Source: Tetracentron sinense (Eukaryota > Streptophyta > Magnoliopsida > Trochodendrales > Trochodendraceae). From it: a DNA stretch of 64,000 bases. The stretch lies in contig CM026556.1 of assembly GCA_015143295.1 (NCBI GenBank), positions 18,724,547 through 18,788,546 on the forward strand. Direction: 5' to 3'. Under the pieces are notes generated by a model. It had not been told where the DNA came from. It was given only the letters and a program-made list of their open reading frames with translations, and made no database searches. Each line of letters begins with the position of its first letter. The stretch's first letter is position 1. The translations under genes were made by a program, and so were the position numbers. Positions 34,238 to 43,517 of the stretch are shown one piece after another.

Positions 34238-34963
34238 TGTAACGCCCCGAAATACCCCCTAGGAGTTTAGGGATATTTTAGGTGTCACACTACGTACCTA
34301 TCAAACCATCCTGTAATGCACAAGATAAAATACAGTACTAACAACGATAATCAGAGCGCGGAAGCTAACATATATGCGGAAGCTTAAACAAATTTTCATT
34401 TCTTCTGATGATCCAAAATAGTATTCCAAGTTAACATAAATACAAGACGTGTCTAAGTCTAAGGTGGACAGGCCCACCTATCAACATATCAAAATACATA
34501 AGACCCAACACTATCTCGATCAATAGTCACCCTTATGGGGCCAATGGTCTAAGTCTCTCGTCTCCGCCTGAGGCTCGACTGCTAGATCCTCACACGGTTT
34601 TTCCTCGCCGTAGTCCTCCTCTATCCAAGGACCCTGATCACATATGTCAAGAGGGGCTCGTGCACCTACCGACATGAAAGTACGGCTGAGCATGAAATAC
34701 TCAGCAAGTACACGCTACTAGCAAACCATAACAATAATAAAAGCACACCACAGTAATACCATACAAAGCAGTAATAGCATCACCAGAGAAATAGCATAAG
34801 GCATGGTAAAATGCAATCATACTAACGTGTGTGCATGAATGCTAAAACTCCGATAAAACTCATGCTTGAAATCCCATGTCATGCCTCGGTATGCCTCTTG
34901 GAAATCATGTATGCATGCATGCGTGAATGCATGATCATCATCTTGTAAACTTTCATCTTGTAA

Positions 34964-35382
34964 CTTGTGAGCCAGAGGCTAGCACCCGAATCTCCCTGGG
35001 CTGCCAACCTCCTTGATATGCAATGCACGTGTGAGCCAGAGGTTAGTACCCGAATGTCCCTGGGCTACCAACCTCCTTGATATGCAATGCACTTGTGAGC
35101 CAGAGGTTAGTACCCGAATGTCCCTGGGCTACCAACCTCCTTGATATGCAATGTTTGGTTTTCTTGTGAGCCAGAGGCTAGCACCCGAATCTCCCTGGGC
35201 TACCAACCTCCTTGACAATAGGTGATTTTTATTACTTGTTTAGTTTTCTTGTGAGCCAGAGCTTAGCACCCGAATGTCCCTGGGCTACCAACCTCCTTAA
35301 CAATAGGTGTTTTAGGGGTTATCTTGTGAGCCAGAGGTTAGTACCCGAATCCTCCCTGGGCTACCAACCTCCTTGACATGCA
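34964..35382 (-). repeat. Hairpin-unit array (6 units)
   Basis: Units at about 34964, 35030, 35094, 35163, 35247 and 35322, each cttgtgagccagagg(c/t)tag(c/t)acccgaat...ccctgggct(a/g)ccaacctcc. Arm variants gaggctagcac and gaggttagtac both pair with the unchanged partner in the sense RNA through G-U or A-U pairs. Confidence 0.85.
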
Positions 35383-36355
35383 ATATTTTCTTATTGTTTA
35401 TTATATGTACATGCTCTTGAAATCTCGGTTCATGCTATTATGCGTGCTCGTGTACGTGTCCCTAGTGACAATCATGATAATGGGAATAACCAAGATATGA
35501 CATTACAATTCAATTCATGATATGAACATAGGTAACATAAGTAGTTTGCATAACATTTGATCAATTTATCGTTTATAAGAACGCATGCATAAAACCCATT
35601 TCCATATTCTTCCATTAGATCATTTATTCATATTTTAGGCATTTTGTCAAACACAGCACATGCAATGTTTCTTAATGATTCATCGTGTTCTTTTTAGCGC
35701 ATATCTTCCATCCAACATCAAGGTAAGTTCATTATTGGTAAAGTGCCCATCCACCATTTCCATCACACACATCACACAACATACATCTCGGCATCCAATC
35801 GCCACATCAACACCCACACACATCCATACCATTTTCTTATCTTATTTAGGTTCATTGGAGATGATACATTTCATATGGGAGGTAAACATAATAGCATAAA
35901 TCACATTTCATAAGGAAGACCTAGATTTATTGCTAGGGTAAGTTAGTAGGGTGTACTAACCTTAGATCAAGGCTTGATCTTGAAGAAACCTTGAAATAGA
36001 AGCTCTATTTGGAAGGAGGAAACCTTTGCTTGAAGGGGACTTGAGTTGGGGAAGAAAGCCCTTTAAAAAACGTGAGTAAGTGCTGCCCTAGCTTGGAGAA
36101 TACACCCCACACGAGCTTGAGCCTTGAGCTTGAAGCAATCCAAGCTTGAGGACGACCTAGGATGGTCCACCCCTTTGATTCATTCCTCAATGGAAATCCT
36201 AGGTTAGAAACCCCCTTCTTCTCACTCTCTATCTCTCAATTTCTCTTAAGTGATGAGAATGAGGCCCTAAGGCTCGGGCAAAGCCTTATAGGAAAGGGTT
36301 TAACCCCCAAAAGATGAAAACGCCCTTAATGAAATTTCTGCAAAAACGCGAAGAC

Positions 36356-36540
36356 CGAGCGATCGGTAGTTATGACCGATCGATCGGTTGCCTACCGAGC
36401 GATCGGTGTTATTGACTGATCGACCAGTCAAAAACTTACTCTCTGAAAAATTTCCCCATACAAAAGTTTTGACCGTGCGATAGCTACCGATCGATCGGTT
36501 TTGGACCGATCGATCGCTGACTGGACCGAGCGATCGGTGC
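36356..36540. repeat. U3 palindrome cluster, ACCGATCGATCGGT type
   Basis: Nearly the same as 3366-3552: two perfect 14-bp palindromes (gaccgatcgatcggttgcc and taccgatcgatcggttttgg) plus accgagcgatcggt variants. Confidence 0.85.
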
Positions 36541-36756
36541 TCTGTAGGTCTCGACTGTTTTGGCCATATCCTTTGACTCGTTCGTCCGATTTTGACGATT
36601 CAACTTGCGTTGGATTCGTCTCTCGAAAACACACATTTCTGACGTTTTGGAATTTCTAATTTCTCCCCTATTTATTAATTAGACTACGCGGAAGGCCATT
36701 CAACTACGAAATACTTATTCATTTAAAGATGGAAAAGTCTGGGGTGCTACACATCG

Positions 36757-36925
36757 CATATCAACCAGAATGTTTGTAGCCAATTTCACCTGCATGCGAT
36801 CGATCACAGATCCCTGCGATCTATCGTACATGAAGGCCATCTATGACACATGAACCCGAAGGTCCTGAACCCATTTCCCACTGTATGCGATCGATCGCAC
36901 CTTACCTGCGATTCATCGCACTCCC
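36757..36925. repeat. U3 palindrome cluster of LTR A (part 2)
   Basis: Continuation after the nested LTR: gcatgcgatcgatcacag, tgcgatctatcg, tatgcgatcgatcgcacc, tgcgattcatcgcac. From here to 37356 the text is U3 with no further repeats, ending in 'aaacactattcatagtgcc', a small inverted repeat near the LTR edge. Confidence 0.75.
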
Positions 36926-37674
36926 TAGTTTTTCTGGATTTTCACTTGTAGACCCCTTTGGGTATTTCCAACTCCATTTTCATCATCCTTAGGGTACTAA
37001 ACCTCCTTCTTCATGCTGCACATGGGTTGCTAACATCCATTTAATCATAAAACATCAATTTCAAATACAGGGAAACCCCTTTGGGTTTTTCAAGCCTTAG
37101 AAAACCAGTTGACTGGTTTTGCTTTTTTGGCCATTTTCTCCACTTTTGACACTTAGAACCTTTTCCCTTTTGTTTTCCACGCCCAAAACATAAAAGAAAT
37201 ACACTCTCAAGACCCTAACACATTCATAACACATATAACACTTTCATTAAAACTCAAAACTTTATTGATCATTGAAAAACATTCATGAACCTACTTAAGG
37301 CTTTAAGGCTTAAACACTATTCATAGTGCCATCCTATCAAGTTCCAATGTTCTACAGCTTCCTTATGTGCGTGTGTGCTTGCTTTTCTTTAAAACTACAT
37401 GTGCTTTGATTTCATGTAAATAGATATGTAAAAAAACCATAAATGAGTTCAGCTAGCCTAGATAGAAACCTTAAGTTAGTTTCATATTTAAGTATTTGTA
37501 GCTATTTTGATAATGTTACTATTTTGGGTGAATATTGCTAATATTATATTAGCATGTTGTCAATTTTTGATTTGTTATCACTACTGGCATGATTCTATTT
37601 TACGCGCGATATCCTAATTACCAGGTCTAAAATTTAGGAATTATAAATTAGTTTTCAATAGTCTAAGATTGATT

Positions 37675-37960
37675 TAAGCAATGTTTTGAAAACTGGACTG
37701 GACCGGCCAATTGAATTGGTAAAAGCAGGAATTGGTCTCCAAAACCATTAAAATCAGACTCTTTTGAAGACCACCCTTAATATAGGGAACCAGAAGAACC
37801 GACCAATTCAACAGAAGAACCGATGATATAACCAAGGAAAACCATAAGAACCGGCCAAAATAATAATAATAATAAAATAATAAATAGACACGATCAAATC
37901 GAACAGGTTGAACTAGGAACCGATCAACCAGACGGCTCGATAGCTGGTCTCATCATGAAC
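37675..37960. repeat. Degenerate accgg-rich dispersed repeat
   Basis: Starts 'gttttgaaaactggactggaccggcc' and continues with repeated aaccg/accggcc words to 'gaaccgatcaaccagacgg'. A related text in opposite orientation occurs at 43203-43432, ending 'ggttttgaaaacca'. This looks like a common plant non-autonomous DNA-type repeat, but no duplication or terminal repeats could be confirmed. Confidence 0.4.
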
Positions 37961-38579
37961 ATTGAATTTAAGGAGTAGGTAACCAATTTTGGAAGTTGTC
38001 AAAGGATGCATATCACATTTTTTTGGCTCAACCATATATCTTACTTAGACTCGAATAATTGGATAGTTTAGAATTTTTATTCCCCTAATTAGAATAGGCG
38101 GTGACTCCAAATCCCGATGACTTTGGCCATTATTCTGAATTTAAAAAAAAATCTATTTGGGACGATGATCAAAATTAGTTTCTCAGAATTATTCTCTGGA
38201 CAACAACCAGATAGGAAAATCTTACATTAAACTCTCCCAATATATTGTTATGAGTTTCTTAGACTTACCATGTTTGATAGAGTCGCCCAATTCAACGAGT
38301 TTGTTTTCTTTTAATATTGTTTCTATCATTACCTTAGGTATGTATTTTTATTAATTCACAGTACGAAAAAAATTGCAAGAGAAGTTGTATATATAAAATG
38401 GAAGAAGATTGCAACAAATGGAACATGTACAAGATATGGTCTCCTTTTTATAATATCTTTCCGAGCAAACTATGCCTTTGGAGTCGTCAGATCTACCTCC
38501 AGTCTAACTAAATTTCAAATTGCATCAAGAAAACATATCATACTTTCATTACTTCACAAAATAGAATTGAATTTAAAAT

Positions 38580-38648
38580 GGGTGATATAGCTCACATGGT
38601 AGAGTGCTCGCTTTGCATTGGTATGGGTTCGATACCCCACATCTCCAA
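38580..38648 (+). pseudogene. tRNA-Ala (TGC) relic
   Basis: Retains D-arm tagctcacatggtagag, anticodon-arm left half and loop gctcgctttgcat (anticodon TGC) and T-arm gggttcgatacccc, ending catctcca. About 7 bases of the anticodon stem's right side and variable loop are missing, and the acceptor stem has two mismatches. It cannot fold as a normal tRNA. Could be a dead gene or the head of a tRNA-derived sequence. Confidence 0.75.
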
Positions 38649-38659
38649 CTGCTAGTGTA

Positions 38660-39090
38660 AAACTTATTTAACCTACGTGGGGTTGGGCAAGTGGCCAAGA
38701 CCACGGGTCACGGGATAAATGGGGTGCGATATGCGGCACCCGGGAGCGGAGGCGACAAATAACACTCAACACTTCCCCTCATCCAAAGGGTAGAAAGAAT
38801 CGAATCTGTGACCAAATCGCAACCAAAGCTCTGATACCATAATAGAAAACTGATTTATTAGATTCTCAAGATGATTACAAAGAGACCCAATTAGGGTTTA
38901 AATAGATAATAGTATAACGATAAATATAGAAACTGAATCAAACCATTTTTAATCTAATGCTAATCAAGTCCTAATCAAATCTCATTCTCATACTAAATCC
39001 ACATCCTTCCAATTGTGATGATGGTTATGATATAGTGCATCTCATCATATCATAACCATACATGTACTCTATTACTCCTCTTCAAACTCA
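38660..39090 (-). mobile_element. Isolated LTR with PPT and primer site (minus)
   Basis: Minus strand reads, in order, a purine tract tttgaagaggag (about 39080-39091), an LTR-like stretch of about 235 bp, then ATGGTATCAGAGC (primer site for initiator tRNA-Met, plus coordinates 38828-38840) and about 170 bp of leader. Finding internal-type edges on both sides of one LTR is unusual. It may be the junction of a tandem element or an insertion derived from a one-LTR circle. No coding sequence remains. Confidence 0.5.
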
Positions 39091-39223
39091 TGTAGATTTG
39101 AAAATATACGTGAGTTTGATACTCAATCAGGTAAGGTAGCTTGCTAGTCATTCCAATGTCGTTGCAGAGCTTGATAGTTGTCAATCATCATCATTTTTGA
39201 TGTGTTGTATGAAGAGAATAATA

Positions 39224-39345
39224 GGGCCTCAATAGGCTAGACCTCTATGGGTCAATGAAAATGGGGTGGACCTCAATGGGTCAGGGCCTCAATGGGCTAG
39301 ACCTCTATGGGTCAATGAAAGTGGGTGGACCTAAATGGGTCAAGT
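39224..39345. repeat. 60-bp minisatellite (2 copies)
   Basis: gggcctcaataggctagacctctatgggtcaatgaaaatggg... repeats 60 bp later at 39284 with few changes; a third, partial copy follows. Related atgggcc/atgggtc words continue to about 39550. Confidence 0.75.
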
Positions 39346-39572
39346 CATCAATGGGCCGAATAGCCACTTGGGCAATGAAATGGCCTCGTGGGCCAAAAAT
39401 GAAATGACATCCATGATCTTGCCTTTGGTCTCGCCAAAGGGGTCACGGGTCTTCAAAAGGGCCTCCTTGGGCCTAAAAACGGATCTTGATGATCTAGGCT
39501 TTGGGCTTACTAGAGGAGTCACATGTCCTATATTGGGCCTCTATGGGCCAAAAAAAAAAAAAAGATCCTTGC

Positions 39573-39597
39573 TCTCTCTCTCTCTCTCTCTCTCTTT
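39573..39597. repeat. (CT)n microsatellite
   Basis: About twelve CT dinucleotides following an A14 run at 39550-39563. Confidence 0.9.
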
Positions 39598-40031
39598 GTT
39601 CTTTTGAACACAATCAACAATTTTTTAATATATATATATTTTTTTGGATACAATCTTGGAATGATGATGAAATTGTAGCAAACCCCTTCCCCTTGTTGAC
39701 CACCTTTCCGGATTTATCCCAGTTTTCTGGTTGTGTAGTAGAAGGGGATTTGCACGGCCGAGGAACTTAGTCGGGTTTTCTAAGAGGCCCAGATACCAGA
39801 TACCGTCGTTCCATAAAAATAAATTGAAAGTGTTGAAAGATCTCTGTAGCCATTTCCTTTTTACCCATCATCCTTCTCCCATGATAGTTTTGTTAGACAT
39901 CAAATCTATTGAGCTACATGCATTGTATTTTGATGAAATCTTTATTAACAAAGAGAGAGTTTGCACTGAACATCATACATGGATTTGAAAAAAAAAATGT
40001 CTTCATCAAAATGGGAAATTATTTTTAAAAA

Positions 40032-41964
40032 TCATTTGCATTTTTGCCACTCAGCTGCAAAATTTTGAAGGTTGACCACCATGACAGTTATATCGTCCCT
40101 GTTGCCTCTACTAGAAGACATATCTACAAGCTTTTTGCAAGACTCGATGGATTTCTCGTGTATTAAGAGCTCATCAACTGCCTCCTGATTGGTTACCTGA
40201 TTAACCAAAATTTATTAAATTAGAGATTAGATTGTGTTGAAAGAAATTATTGTAAACACAATTTAATTCACTTCCAAACCGTTCATTACCTTATCCCACA
40301 AGCCATCAGAGGCTATAATCAAAAACTCGCAGTCGGGTGTTAGATGAAGCTTCCGAGTCTCCGGTTCTGAAATAATCCACTCCTTCCAATCCAGGTCCCC
40401 AATAGCTCTGGAAACGGCAAGTGTACCTTGAACTCTCAAAATTCCATGGCAACAATTCACAGAACCCCCCTGTAGCATGCATCATAAAATGACTATCTTA
40501 CATAAAAATTGGAGACAAAAAAAGAGGGTTGGATATTCCATTAAAACATCAATATGCGAAAGCTTACCGAGCTCTCAATCCGATAGCGCTCATCATCTCT
40601 ACTAGGACGATGGTCATACGTCAAAGCATCAGCTTTTCCATTTCTACTTAAAACTACTCTGCAATCACCAACATTTGCTACATGTAGTTCACCATCCTTT
40701 AAGAGCACGGTAGCAGCACAAGCTCCACTTCTCACACCCTGCCAATGAAAATCCCATTATTGTCAATCTCAGAAACTCTTTATCAGTGATTGACAGTGTA
40801 TTTTTTAAGAGAAGGATCGCATTATTTCTCTGCTAATCTAGACCATCTAATCTTCCGCTATAGTATGTCAAATTATTTAGTTTATGGAGCTGAATGGTTC
40901 AAATGTTTTGGTAGTTGGTATCATACCTGACTAAGAAACTCTTTATCAGTGGTCAAATAACCTCCCCTAATCGCCTGTTGTAAATCATCTTCTGTCGTTC
41001 CAGAATCTCCAATAGCCTTTATAATGTTTTTACCTAAATTTTCAGCAACATAATCCACAGCAGCACGGCCACCATGCCCATCAAACACAGCAAAAAAGGC
41101 CTGGTCAAAAATCCAAAAGAATGTTAAAAGCTTGTCCCTTTAAATCTCCATGCAAAACCAAATAGCCATCTGTCTTTCCCTTAATGGAATACAATAACAT
41201 GTGTCTTATTCTTGTAGAAAGAAAGTGAGATTAAAAGAAAGTGGTGCTAGCATTACCCCAAAACAAAACAAAAAGAAACGAAAACTGAAAATTAATCACT
41301 ATCCTGTAAATTTTTCTTTTTCGATTACCTGTTTAGGATTTCCCAAAATATCAGTTATAGCCCCGTAGTCATCTTCCATGACCTCTCTCCTTCCTTTCTT
41401 ACTTACCAAGAAGAAATCTCTCCCTTCCACCTTAAATTCCTTTTTTCCCATCTCCCGACTCACTTCATAAAAATCCAAATCCGGCGGCCGGTAAGCTTCC
41501 GGTATGACGATTCTTGCCGGCCTCATCCGTACTTTGCTAGATACCTTGACCCCTCCAATCTTTTCCGTTGCCATAGAATGCAATCCTTCTGTCTTTAAGA
41601 TCCCAGAATTCTCTTCCAGGTAGCCCTTTGACTCGGCACATATTTCATTCTGAATAAGCCCATGTGGCCCAGAACAACGATCTTCAAGTTGGATTCTCTT
41701 ACTATACAAATCATCTTGTGGGCTATTCCTTTTCTGGTACATACGATAAGGTGAATCTTCTTGTGAGTCTTTAAGCAGACCTTTTGAGACTAAAGCAGGT
41801 GAGTCAGGAGCCACAATATCTGCCTTTTGTTTTCCATAACAGGAATTCTCTGAAGAATGGTTCTCAGAATCTAAAGTTTTGCCTTTGGGGAGGAGAACCC
41901 TGGAAGAGAGACGCATCCATGAAAGAGGAGAAGAAGAAGAAGGAGAATTACAGCTTAAGGCCAT
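40032..41964 (-). CDS. Protein phosphatase 2C (PP2C), probable clade B / AP2C-like
   Basis: Metal-dependent Ser/Thr phosphatase in five exons, all with GT-AG introns between codons: 41964-41329, 41100-40927, 40738-40568, 40469-40290, 40196-40032. Predicted length is 441 residues. The low-complexity N-terminus ([12 protein letters not shown]) is followed by a basic-hydrophobic stretch [12 protein letters not shown] (about residues 145-156), like the MAPK-docking motif of plant AP2C phosphatases. The catalytic domain runs from RREVMEDDY (192-200) through FAVFDGHGG (about 216-224), [31 protein letters not shown] (380-387) to [12 protein letters not shown] (417-428); the metal-binding Asp residues are present. 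I chose the ATG at 41964 (context catATGGC); an in-frame ATG at 42054 would add 30 hydrophobic residues that look like 5' UTR. Expected role is MAPK dephosphorylation in stress signalling (family knowledge). It looks intact. Family sure, clade likely. Confidence 0.93.
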
Positions 41965-42632
41965 GTATAATATGGCCTTTCTAACGAAATGAAGAAAGTC
42001 TACAACAAAAGAAATGATAGAGAAACTCCAAAGAAATTCATCTATATCTACCATATTGTGATTGATCCTTTCTCTTTACTTTTCCTTATTTCATGAGAAT
42101 TTCCAGAGAGAATTTGTTGGAATGCTTTCGTACAATATTAGGTTGAGGGTTCTCATAAAGGGCAGTAAAAGTTGGGATTGTGTGCGTAATTGTTTGATAA
42201 TGATTGACCAGTCAACGCAAAACTCCAACGGTTTTTGAATTGTACAAACACGGAAGTAGAAAGTTGGAAACCTTCAATGCTAAGCAAAGAGCTCTTTTTC
42301 TTAGATTTAGTAACAATCCCCATAGTTTCTAATATTTCCTTGTGCCCCTCTATTTTTTTGACACATTAGTGATCCACCTATTGTTTCGAAAATATTTTAA
42401 ATTTAGAAGGTAGGGCTCATGTAGGGAAAATGGTGTAAAACTTGATAACAATGGTCTTACAGTGCTACAAAGGATCAATAATATTTTTTGAAAATATCAT
42501 ATATACACACTCCTTAGATATTTAAGGGTGTCGAGCATTTGACAAGACAGAATGGACCTCATCCCAAACTTGGTGCGGATGTTTTAAACCAACTCGTCTT
42601 TCCGATAAAAAAAAGTGACTTAAAAAAAGTGG

Positions 42633-42760
42633 AGTTAGGATGAGCAACAGTACTTGCTGTTGCGTTGTTGTCCCTTGTGTCTTACAAAAAATGGGGCATA
42701 TATTTTTTTATTCCCATTTATAAGACACAAAAGGGCAACAACAATTGCCCATCCGAACTC
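42633..42760. repeat. Foldback MITE-like element, 128 bp
   Basis: The left half (gagttaggatgagcaa ... ttgttgtcccttgtgtctta ... atggg) is the reverse complement of the right half (cccat ... taagacacaa-aagggcaacaaca ... ttgcccatccgaactc), with a short loop at about 42696-42712. Arms are about 55 bp with small gaps. No transposase and no certain target duplication (both sides have aaaaagtggag). Confidence 0.7.
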
Positions 42761-43202
42761 AAAAAGTGGAGCTAGCATTATTCTTTTTCTTATCTATAGG
42801 TTGTTTTTCTTTAATTATATATTATTTTCTATGAAATCTGATTAAACGTTTGTACAACAGTCGATTTGTACAACAGTCGATTTAAAAATATTGTGGAAGG
42901 CAAGAGTGTACATCAAAGTGTATAAAAGACCCTCCGGGCTCTAAGTATGAAATATCAAGATTGAGAGGAGTACTCCAAAATATCAGAAATATAGTGGGCA
43001 TGTAGAAAAACCTCGATGTTGGAAACTTTCAAAGCATGGAAGTGGTCGTAAGTAAATGCGAGAATCTTCGCCCGGCAAAAATGATTACTCATTCGTTGCT
43101 CGTTGTCAGAGTAAATTATCGCAAGAATCTCACTCAGCCTGTACTACCGTTGACGAGTTGTTCCGTGCCGCAAAAGCTGACAGCAATGTTTGCTGTTTTC
43201 AT

Positions 43203-43432
43203 AACTGGACCGACAGTGGAACCGGCTGGTTCCGGGTGAACGGGTCGATTCCCGGTTAAACAGGTTTGACAGTGTCCTTTTATTATTAAATATCTATTTT
43301 TCCCTTTTTGCCTTAAAGTCCAGCTCTACCGGTTTTTATATCGGTTCTCTGGTCGAACCGGTTGGATATGTTGGTTCCATGTTCTCAATCCAGTTTTGAA
43401 TTAGTTCTGGTTTAGGTGGTTTTGAAAACCAT
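43203..43432. repeat. Degenerate accgg-rich repeat, second copy
   Basis: Words such as ggaaccggctggttcc, gtcgaaccggttgg and a terminus tggttttgaaaacca, resembling the inverted form of 37675-37960. Host-genome repeat of uncertain class. Confidence 0.35.
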
Positions 43433-43517
43433 AAAAAAAAAACTTTAGTCCCACATCTGGCAAGTTAGCTTGTGTACTCGTTCTCATAAGGTTCCATAGC
43501 CTCTCTAACGATTGTTA

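Larger units (their letters stand above)
34238..36751 (-). mobile_element. Solo LTR nested in LTR A (TSD CATCG)
   Basis: Starts TGTAACGCCCC at 34238, ends GGTGCTACA at 36751 (2514 bp). Flanked by CATCG at 34233-34237 and 36752-36756. The target lies inside a palindrome cluster of LTR A. It belongs to the same subfamily as element E's LTR (same start, same palindrome cluster). It has six hairpin units (34964-35382) and palindromes at 36356-36540. Confidence 0.93.
11518..37356 (-). mobile_element. Chromovirus A, old nested host element
   Basis: Minus-strand Ty3/gypsy element in pieces. Its 5' LTR is 32249-37356 (interrupted), gag-pol is 28887-31965, and pol continues at 11518-12808. The missing 3' end (integrase tail, polypurine tract and 3' LTR) was lost where element F abuts at 11518. 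It is the outermost layer of a five-deep nest (A > solo LTR B > copia C > LINE D and insert G). Its LTR palindromes are the TGCGATCGATCGCA type shared with element H. Confidence 0.85.
32249..37356 (-). mobile_element. 5' LTR of element A, split by a solo LTR
   Basis: Plus-strand start TGTCGCGCCCC at 32249 and end GTTCTACA at 37356. Removing the nested LTR and its duplication gives about 2.6 kb. Contents: hairpin units 32933-33215, TATA at 34019-34026 (minus strand), palindromes at 34068-34237 and 36757-36925. Sequence after 37356 (gcttccttatg) is not LTR-like and begins the host island. Confidence 0.85.
37357..40031. other. Host intergenic region without a gene
   Basis: No convincing reading frame. 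It holds a degenerate accgg-rich repeat (37675-37960), a tRNA-Ala relic (38580-38648), an isolated LTR with primer site (38660-39090), a 60-bp minisatellite (39224-39345) and a CT microsatellite (39573-39597). The 90-residue frames at 39335-39770 run through the minisatellite and CT repeat and are not genes. The last 300 bases before 40031 are probably 3' UTR and downstream flank of the PP2C gene. Confidence 0.6.
42055..43517. other. PP2C 5' flank and intergenic region
   Basis: Contains the presumed PP2C promoter (no sharp TATA assigned), a foldback repeat (42633-42760) and an accgg-rich repeat (43203-43432). Short frames at 43036-43259 were considered and not accepted. It ends where a copia-family LTR begins at 43518. 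Confidence 0.5.

Noticed and set aside
39335-39770. Two frames of about 90 residues downstream of the PP2C gene
   Set aside because: They run through a 60-bp minisatellite, an A14 run and a CT microsatellite (Leu-Ser repeats). Low-complexity artefact.
41965-42054. Upstream in-frame Met giving a 30-residue hydrophobic N-terminal extension of the PP2C protein
   Set aside because: Could be a membrane or transit segment, but composition and the typical MALSC/MSCS-like starts of this family favour the ATG at 41964. Left open as an alternative start.
43036-43259. Two overlapping 67-residue frames upstream of the accgg-rich repeat
   Set aside because: They overlap in different frames, run into a dispersed repeat and have no family resemblance I recognise. 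They may be an exon remnant but cannot be supported.
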